Shown here: positions 34,485 through 64,000 of the stretch, piece by piece | How the letters are laid out: every line of letters begins with the position of its first letter | How positions within the stretch are numbered: the stretch's first letter is position 1 | Made by a program: the position numbers and the translations under genes | The notes under the pieces: generated by a model | Seen by the model: the letters and a program-made list of their open reading frames with translations, nothing else | Told to the model about the DNA's origin: nothing | The model's database searches: none | Origin: Agelaius tricolor | Taxonomy: Eukaryota > Chordata > Aves > Passeriformes > Icteridae | NCBI GenBank assembly: GCA_023055355.1 | Contig: JALJCS010000054.1 | Coordinates: forward strand, 124,001-188,000 | Length of the DNA stretch: 64,000 nt | Reading direction: 5' to 3'

Positions 34485-35029
34485 TGTTGTTGTTTTTCTG
34501 TCTGTCCTGGAGCAGTACAGCTATTGAAATCCTCCAGGCCTTGCCTGTTGGGTGTTTTCTTTCCTACCAAGACATCAAACTGCCCTGAAGGTTTATTTTA
34601 AGCCAATTCAATAGGAGGGATCACACAAGCACCTTGTGGGACGTGTACAATGGGAGCCTAACCCAGGGCTATTCAATTAACAAGTGCTCCCATTTCCATG
34701 CAATTCCTGTTGGGAATTCATTCCTTTAATTAGGTTGGTAATTTATGAAGCTAAAGAGGCACCATTTGTTGGTGGACACGTAGGCAAAGAAATTCCAGAT
34801 GAGTTCACATGGAAGGAAGAGGAGCTCATGAAAAGCCAAGGAGAGCTGGAAACCTCTCCAGATACAACCAGACTGACGAAAATGAGATAATTAAGAGCAA
34901 GAAACTGGACTGAAAATCCTGATTTGGGATGTGCTCAGGAAAATCTACCTCATCTCTGTTAGGAAATAAAACTCAGATAGTTCCCCATCATTTAAATCCT
35001 CTCAAAGCATTTTTAACTTCCCTTTTTTT
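34485..35029. other. Intergenic, nothing supported
   Basis: Unique AT-rich sequence with no repeat recognised. Confidence 0.45.
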
Positions 35030-35175
35030 TTCATGGAAAGGGTGTCCAGCCCTGGCAGTGGTGGAATCCCCATCCCTGGAGGGGTTTAGAAGCCATGTGG
35101 ATGTGGCACTTGGGGACATTGATCGGTGCTGGGGGAATGGCTGGACTTGGTAACCTTGGAGAGCTTCTGAGCAAT
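35030..35175 (+). mobile_element. CR1 fragment, tail-to-tail with the next copy
   Basis: TGGTGGAATCCCCATCCCTG to GGATGTGGCACTTGGGGACA and TTGGTAACCTTGGAGAGCTT. Confidence 0.8.
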
Positions 35176-35185
35176 GAGTAGCAAA

Positions 35186-35400
35186 CCCTTCCATGATGAA
35201 ATGTTCCCAATATCCAATCTAAAGCTCCCCTGGCCCAGCCTGAGGCCGTTCCCTCTCCTCCTGTCCCTGTCCCCTCCTGTCAGGAGCTGTGCAGAGCCAC
35301 AAGGGCCCCCCTGAGCCTCCTTTGCTCCAGGCTGAGCCCCTGCCCAGCTCCCTCAGCTGCTCCTGGGGCTCCAGACCCTTCCCCAGCCCCCAAAACCACC
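35186..35400 (-). mobile_element. CR1 fragment
   Basis: CCCTTCCATGATGAAATGTT through TCAGGAGCTGTGCAGAGCCA to CTCCAGACCCTTCCCCAGCC. It lacks its 3' tip, so with the previous entry it forms an imperfect inverted pair. Confidence 0.85.
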
Positions 35401-36124
35401 CCCAGCACTGGAGGTGCCCCCAGACAGGCACTGCCCTGGTCCTGCTGCCACCCAAATTCCTGATTTACAGCTGGGAGCTCTTCCCAAACCCAGCTGCACA
35501 GCAAGGGAAAACTCCTGGATTTCAATCCAAAATCCACGCCCCAGAAGCTGCTGCTTTATGTGCACACCTGGAAGATGCAAAGCAGGCTGGATTTACATAA
35601 ACTGTCCATAAAAACCAAATCAAGCACAAAACCTCCCCTCAAAATGCAAAAGTGATGTAAAACAGAGACACAAAATCAGCTGCAGGCTCAGCTTAACCAG
35701 CAAAAATGTGATTCATGCTCAGCCCCTCAGGGAAAGCAGGGTAAGGTGGGATTGCCCTCTCCATGGCAGCCAGATTTGAGATCCACAGATCCTGAAGCTG
35801 CATCCTCGTTTCTGTGAGCACAAGGAGGAAGGTTTAGCACCTCCCTGTATTTGTAAATCTGTAAATATCAATTTATGCTCACACACAGCTGCTGAAAACA
35901 GAGACAGCAGCACAAAGCAGGTGAATCTCCTTCTAGTTCAAATTTTACCCAATTAAAAGCTCAAGGAAGGCGGTCTAAACTTAAAATAGCAGCTAAAAAA
36001 TACCCCATAAAACTTTACATTTTTCTATTTTAATTTGAACACAAATAACTCACCTTTCTGCCAGTTTAAAAATTTTAAATGAAAACCACTTAAAGTTTAA
36101 AAATTCCAGTTTAGGAACCTGTGA
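35401..36124. other. Intergenic, nothing supported
   Basis: Unique sequence that turns AT-rich towards 36 kb. No coding or repeat evidence. Confidence 0.45.
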
Positions 36125-39100
36125 GTTTATTAAGGGAGTCAAAGCCAGGAAGTGGATGGAGACTGTTTATTGGTTCTTTCCATCACATCTGAGTTACAGG
36201 TGTAAAAGTCACACAAACTGCAGGTATAAACATGTAAAACAATACAAAAATAAATGGAAAGGTAATTTTATATTTACTGAATCAAGTTGTGTAATAAATA
36301 CGAGAGGCAAAAAGCTTCAATCACACCATTCAGCTGAACTGAAGTTACAGTAGTGTTTGTAAATAACACGTTTTTCACTTAGACTTGCAAATATTAAAGC
36401 ATTGAGAACTAGTATAAAAGTGAATTTTGGCACATTGTAAAGTGAGAAGTGTTACACCAGGATCTGGCTGTTGGGTAAAAATGAAGCAATTTCTCACAAG
36501 CTTTCTGAGGTACATTTTTAACAACCTAAGATTAGATCAACCTTGTGGTTCTACCAACTCACAGTTCACAATTCACTATACTAGTCACAATTTTTTTTTC
36601 CCTTTTCAAGAATACCAAAGTATTCCAGAGCTTAAATCTGTGCAAATTCAGACAAGTTTCAATTAAAAAATAACAATAATTAAAAAAAAAAAATTCAACT
36701 TATTAGAGAACCCTGACATGCAACTCAACTCCTCCCTGCAATCCAGTGTGTTAATTGCAAAGTGTAAAACTGGATTAATCCCAAATTGCACAGCTTCAAA
36801 TTCAAATACTCCCAGATTGCAGAGCAGCTCAAGTTGCAAAGGTTCCCCTGCTAAGTTTGTCACATTTGAATCCTATAACTTCAGTAACTTCTGATCACAC
36901 TCATTCTCGGTGAGGAGAAATCAAAAAACACCACCACAAGCTGCTAACAAAGGTCAGCAAAGCGTGGAAACCCCTTGAGGACTCTTCAGCACTTCCCAAG
37001 CTCAGGAATGCCTGGACACAAATTTTTCCAAGTACAATAAAAAGAGAAAAGGAAAGGTGTAATGGCACTTTTGCTGTATCCAAACATCAGTGGGTTAGAA
37101 ATGGTGCTTTTTTTTTTTAATTCTACAGTAGAAAAAATTGTTCAAACCTCGAGCTTCATCCTCACCTCGACTTCCAAGGAGTGAGGACACCAAATCCCCT
37201 GGGCTGGGGATTCCATACAGTACAAACAGCTCTGACCAGAGTACAAAAGTTACACTCTTCTTAAAAAATAAAAATAAAAAAAAAAAAATTCAAAAAGCAC
37301 TGCTGATTGTTAGAATTGACTCCCAAAAAATCAGCAACTGCTCTTCAACAGCAGCAGCAGCATCAGGCATTTCAGTCCTCAAAGAGTTTTCTTTTAAACA
37401 GTTGAACCATTTGTGCTAATATTTGTCACTAGGTTAAATTTTTTTTTAAGTCCTTTCACCAAAACCGTTATTTTCCTTTAAAAAAAAGAAAGGGGTGGTG
37501 CAACCCCTGACACCCATTTATTTGGGGAATAAATGGTGTCATCTGCAAGGCACTACTACATTTAAAGGATACCATTGTCACAGTTTCACTATTTCGGTAT
37601 TTTTATTTTTTTTATTTTGTTCTGGTTGAAAGTCACAGTTTAAAAATAAAGGAGATAAAAATTGAGGTAATCAATTTCTTTCAATACCAAAATACATGAA
37701 TTGAGCCAGTACCAGTCTGGTGAAAGGTCTTTGTAATACACAGCTATGACCATAGAGCACATGCAGCACAGCACAGGAGGGTTCTAGGCCTTTGTTCCGA
37801 GCTCTTCTGCTCCAGTTTTTAAGGAACACCTCAATTTGCACACTCACAACCCAATTATTTCCTTTTTTTTTTTTTTGTTCACAGGGCTTGGAATTCCAGC
37901 TGGACCAAGCCCCATCCACATTGATTTGAGAGCTGCACAAATTGGAGTTCTTAAAAAGAGTTCAGCAGAGCAATAATCAGCTACAGCATCTTCATCTATT
38001 TTCAATCAATTGCACTTAAATCTACTCTCTATCCACTCAGGAGTTGGGACAAAGCCTCCACCACGTGCCTGCTGTCCCAACCACTGGAATTTCTTCCCAC
38101 ATCACATCCCACTACTCTAAAAATATGGCTTTGCAGGTGAGAGAACTGGGACTGGAACAGCTGGGTTTACACTGAGTTCATTGGCAAAACAATTCCAACT
38201 GGAGCTCCATTTCCTAATGCCCCTTTTTATTGCAGCCCCACCACCAGAATTTTGGCATTCCTAAAAATTCTGGGCTGTGAAATCATTTCATGCAACCAAC
38301 TGGATTTAGTTGTAAACCCCTGGCAGCCCTCCCAAACCCACTGCTAGCTACCTTTGCTCTACAGGCACTACAGGATATTAAGACTAAAATTTAGCCATGC
38401 ATAGATAAAACTCACGAGCTTTATCAGGATGCTCCACACTTGTGATCCAGGGAATACCCCAGGAAAGCCTAAAAACACAAACTAATTGCTGGCTTTTACT
38501 GGCCTCTAACAGGATACAAGTAGTTTTTATATAAAGTCTCGTGGTGTGCAAAAAAAAAATAAAAATAAAATACTAAAGTCTTCACTTCAGACAGCTTTTT
38601 AAATCTAGGAGGAAAGCAAGGAATGAAACCTTATCAATATTTCTATCCCAGCTTGCAGCACCTGGAATTCCACCTCTGCACTGTGCAACACTCACAGGAC
38701 AGGCACCCAGCAATGAAGACCAAAACCACCTAAAATGTGCTTCACGTTACTGAAATTTCACTTATTTCATATTCCAAAGGTAAAAAATACATCTCTTAGC
38801 AAAGCATAAGCTCTAATTTAGCCTCAAGTTTGATGACAGGGGTTCAATCTCATTTTCCTGCCTTGGGATGAGGCTGTGCAGACACATTTGAAGTATTTTA
38901 AGTGTCCTGCAAGAGATTTTTCATTCCATTTCTTGCTGTATCACAAACATCTGGTCAGAAAGAAAAGCTGCAGTTGCAGTAAAAGATTGAGCTGTCCCTA
39001 AGGCAAAAGAATATGAAAATAAAAAAATTCCTGCTGGGCTGCTCTCACCTAAATTCTGAACACATGCATGCTACAATAATCTGCTTATTCAAATAAACTC

Positions 39101-39690
39101 CAATAATTACCTGTAAGTAGCTGCTAAGGTACTTTAGAATCCTTCAGGCAGGGATTTATAAAGCCTCCTTTAAAATGATACTGAATTAAGTCAGGACAGG
39201 CTACCAGCATTCCTGTTCTATCATTTAGGAACTATAAAAATTCTGTTGCAAGTACTTAAAAAGCTGATTTCCCACCAGCACAGGGAAATGTTACAGTGTG
39301 CAAACTCTTCTGGAAGCTCCACAAACAAGTTCCTGCCTCTTTCAAGTAACATCCTTTGCTATTTTTTACCTTTGGAAATCATTTATCTTCATGAAAAGGA
39401 ATTCCTCAGCTGAAGAATCTCCCCCTTGCCTTGCCTTGCCTCATTTTTAGGACTGCAATAGGAATCCTCCAGGGATAATCTAAGCAAGGTGCACATTGCA
39501 GCCAGCCAGGAAATATTTTCCAGAATCCCAATGAGAGCACTGGGAAGAAATTAAGATTTCTCCACTGATTTCACCCTGAAATGTATAACTAGCTTTTCTT
39601 TAAAGTCAGAATTTCGAGTGCAGACTCAAACTGTGCTGAGGTTTGAGATGGGCTGAGCCCTGGCAAAGCTGGGGGTGGGAGTGTTCCCTC
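36125..39690 (-). other. CR1-free AT-rich block, possible distal 3' UTR of DNAAF9
   Basis: No recognisable mobile element in 3.5 kb, in contrast with all sequence to its left. Minus-strand AATAAA signals lie near 36127 and 36168, with others near 37517, 37600 and 38226, and none between the stop codon (42911) and about 39 kb. This would suit a long 3' UTR ending near 36.1 kb. No coding frame is credible. It could equally be unique intergenic DNA or the 3' UTR of an unrelated transcript. Confidence 0.35.
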
Positions 39691-42478
39691 ATCCCTCTCT
39701 TTGGGGACACCCTGGCAGCTCTGGGATCAGGGACTTTTTTGAGTTGTTCCCACTGTTTCCACAGTTTTCCCTTTGGGATTGCCCTGACAGCTCTGGGATT
39801 AGGGACTCTGAAAAGTGTTCCCCCATTTCTCACTCTGGGAACACAACAGCAGCTGTGGGATCAGGGACCCAGTTCTGAGTTTTCCCCATTGTTCCCCCAT
39901 TTCTCACATTGGGAACATCAGACAGCTCTGGGATTAGGGACTCAATTTGGAGTTGTTCCCACTGTTTCCACATTTTCCACTTTGGGAATGCCCCAGCAAC
40001 TGTGGGATTAGGGACTCAGTTCTGAGTTTTCCCCGCTGTTCCCCCATTTCTCGCTTTGGGAACACCCTGGCAGCTCTGGGATTAGGGACTTTTTTGAGTT
40101 GTTCCCACTGTTTCCACAATTTTCCCTTTGGGATTGCCCTGGCAGCTCTGGGATTAGGGACTCTGGAAAGTGTTCCCCATTTCTCACTCTGGGAACACAA
40201 CAGCAGCTGTGGGATCAGGGACCCAGTTCTGAGTTTTCCCCACTGCTCCCCCACTTCTTGCTTTGGGAACATCCCAACAACTGTTAATTAGGGACTCTTC
40301 TGAGTTTTTCCCATTGTTCCCCCATCTGTCACTTTGGGAACATCCTAACACTGTGGGATTAGGTGCTCATCCAAGCTTTTCCCATTCTCCCATTTCTCAC
40401 TTTGGGAACACACCAAGAGCTCTGGGATTAGGGACTCTTCTGGTTGTTCCCACTGTTTCCATATTTTTCACTTTGGGAATGCCCCAGCAGCTCTGGGATT
40501 AGGGACTCAGAACTGAGTTCTTCCCAATGTTCCCCCATTTCTCGCTTTGGGAACATCCCAAGAGCTGCAGATTCAGGGATTCCAAGTTTTGAATCATTCT
40601 CCCATTTCCTGCTTTGGGAACACACCAGCAGCTCTGGGATCAGGGGCTCTTCAGAGTTATCCCCACTGTTATTCCCCCATTTCTTGCTTTGGGAACACAC
40701 CAAGAGCTCTGGGATTAGGGACTCTTCTGAGTTTTTCCCATTGTTCTCCCATCTGTCACTTTGGGAACATCCTAACAACTGTGGGATTAGGTGCTCATCC
40801 AAGCTTTTCCCATTCCCCCATTTCTCACTCTGGAATGCTCTGACAGCTCTGGGATTAGGGACCCAATTCTGAGTTTTCCCCATTGTTCCCCCATTTCTCG
40901 CTTTGGGAACATCCCAAGAGCTGCAGATTCAGGGATTCTAAGTTTTTGAACCATTCTGCCATTTCTTGCTTTGGGAACACACCAAGAGCTGTGGGATTAG
41001 GGACTCTGAGAAAGTGCTCCCCCATTTCTAGTTTTGGGAACACCCCAATAACTGCTGATAAGGGACTCAGTTCTGAGTTTTTCCCACTATTCCTCCATTT
41101 CTCACTTTGGGAACACAACAACAGTTGTGGGATTGTTTGGAATTGCTGGACCCAATTCTGAATTTTTCCCATTGTTCCCCCATTTCTCGCTTTGGGAACA
41201 CACCAACAGCTGTAGGATTAGGTGCCCATCTGAGCTTTTCCCATTCCCCCATTTCTCACTTTGGGAACTCTCTGACAGCTCTGGGATCAGGGACTCCATT
41301 CTGAGTTCTTCCCATTGTTCCCCCACTTCTTGCTTTGGGAACATCCCAACAGCTGCAGATTCAGGGATTCTAAGTTTTGAACCACTCACCCATTTCTTGC
41401 TTTAGGAACACACCAACAGCTCTGGAATTAGGGACTCAGTTCTGAATTTTTCCCATTGCTCCCCTATTTCTCGCTTTAGGAACATCCCAGCAGCTGTGGG
41501 ATTAGATGCTCATCTGAGTTTTTCTCTCTGTTCCCCTTTTTCTCACTTTGGCAATACATCAACAACTGAGGGATTAGGGACTCTGAGAAAGTGTTCTCCC
41601 ATTTCTCACTTTGGGAACACACCAAGAGCTGTGGGATTAGGGACCCAATTCCGAGTTTTCCCAATGTTCCCCCATTTCTCATTTTGGGAACATCCCAACA
41701 GCTGCAGATTCAGGGATTCTAAATTTTTGAACCATTCTCCCATTTCTCGTTTTGGGAACACACCAAGAGCTGTGGAATTAGGGACCCAATTCTGAGTTTT
41801 CCCCATTGTTCCCCCATTTCTCACTTTGGGAACACACCAAGAGCTGTGGGATTAGGGACTCAATTCCGAGTTTTCCCAATGTTCCCCCATTTCTCATTTT
41901 GGGAACATCCCAACAGCTGCAGATTCAGGGATTCTAAATTTTTGAACCATTCTCCCATTTCTCGTTTTGGGAACACACCAAGAACTGTGGGATTAGGGGA
42001 CTCAGTTCTGAGTTTTTCCTGTTGTTCCCCCATTTCTTGCTTTGGGAACACCCTGGCAGCTCTGGAATTAGGGACTCTTCTGAGTCATTCCCACTGTTCC
42101 CCCATTTCTCGCTTTGGGAACATCCCAATAGCTATTGTTAGGGACTCAGTTCTGAGTTTTTCCCATTGTTCCCCCATTTCTCGTTTTGGGAACACACCAA
42201 GAGCTGTGGGATTAGGGACTCAGTTCTGAGTTTTTCCCACTATTCCCCCATTTCTCACTTTAGGAACACACCAAGAGCTGTGGGATTAGGGACTTTTCTG
42301 AGTTGTTCCCCTTGTTCCCCCATTTCTCGCTTTGGGAACATCCCAACAGCAACTGTGGCATTAGGGACTCTCTTACTTTTTTAAATTATTCCCCCATTTT
42401 TTGCTTCAGGAACACCCAAAGAGTTCTGGGATTGGGGACTCTTCCGAGTCTGTTCCCCCATTTCTTGCTCTGGGAACC
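39690..42478. repeat. Minisatellite, about 73-bp units, roughly 38 copies
   Basis: Each unit carries CTTTGGGAAC, then CAGCTSTGGGATTAGGGACT, then a T-rich stretch GAGTTKTTCCCA and CCCCCATTTCTC. Spacings between successive CTTTGGGAA motifs at the left end are about 72, 62, 74, 73, 74, 72, 61 and 73 bp, and blocks near 39.70-39.83 and 40.05-40.19 kb match, suggesting an older 355-bp higher-order unit of five. Many chance ORFs of 60-150 codons on both strands are artefacts. It lies 433 bp downstream of the DNAAF9 stop codon. Confidence 0.95.
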
Positions 42479-42910
42479 CCAATCCCACATCCTGAGCTCC
42501 CCCCTGACCATCGATGCTCCTGTGCAACGATTTCCAAGGGACACCCAGGAATTGTTTGATATCTGCACCATGGCCCAATTCCACAATTACATTCTGACCT
42601 TTTTCAGGAAATAAATCCAGTTTTGCTTCTTTTCTCCTCCTTCTTCTTCTTTTTTCCCACGTTTCCACCACAAGCCAGAGATTCCAGGTGATGCTTTGGA
42701 CAGTCTGGAATTAAGGTGAAGTGGAAGCAATCCTGACAGTACAAACAGCTAAGCAGTTACCATGTTAAATGCCAACCTTAGGGGAACAATCCCTTTGTTT
42801 GGGAAGGAGTGCTGAAAACAGACATTTCACTCGATTTCTTGTGAGCCAGAAGGACAAAACAGCATTTTTGGTTCCTGACACAAGGACAGGAACACTCAGG
42901 ATCCACGTGC

Positions 42911-64000
<21,090 letters not shown>

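Noticed and set aside
1..36000. Exons of SLC4A11 or ATRN, neighbours of DNAAF9 in mammals
   Set aside because: I scanned for splice-framed, protein-like blocks on both strands and found none I could support. Synteny alone is not evidence.
39690..42478. CRISPR-like array or true telomeric repeat
   Set aside because: Units are contiguous without unique spacers, and TTAGGG occurs once per unit rather than in tandem, so neither applies.

Overview
The window reads as nuclear DNA of a bird, most likely a songbird (passerine). Three things point there. About forty fragments of the CR1 LINE 3' region lie on both strands. Solo LTRs of types I recognise from memory as songbird endogenous retroviruses are present, with TG...CA ends and clean target-site duplications. 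One split vertebrate gene runs on the minus strand. There is no bacterial-style gene organisation, and almost all long open frames are shadows of repeats.

The only gene I can support is on the minus strand from about 43 kb to the right edge. Fifteen exons (42911 to 62774) join in frame with matching splice phases, and up to three more are proposed at 63118-64000. They encode the C-terminal half (about 570 residues plus stop) of a protein I recognise as DNAAF9 (C20orf194, the vertebrate relative of Tetrahymena Shulin). This is a cytoplasmic factor that packages outer dynein arms for delivery into cilia. The N-terminal half lies beyond 64000. One intron has a GC-AG boundary. The introns carry CR1 fragments, local duplications and a nested pair of LTRs (59087-60141).

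The stretch 36.1-42.9 kb is downstream of the stop codon. It holds a 2.8-kb minisatellite of about 73-bp units (39690-42478) and a CR1-free AT-rich block (36125-39690). That block has minus-strand AATAAA signals near its left end and may be a very long 3' UTR.

The left part (1-36 kb) looks intergenic: CR1 fragments, three solo LTRs, six sizeable tandem arrays (four of them grown from or next to CR1 copies), local segmental duplications (27-30 kb and 31.3/34.2 kb), and several low-repeat, homeobox-motif-rich blocks that may be conserved regulatory elements. I found no supportable exon there. The clearest new observations are how tandem arrays are seeded inside CR1 copies, and the LTR insertions that split CR1 copies with intact target duplications.
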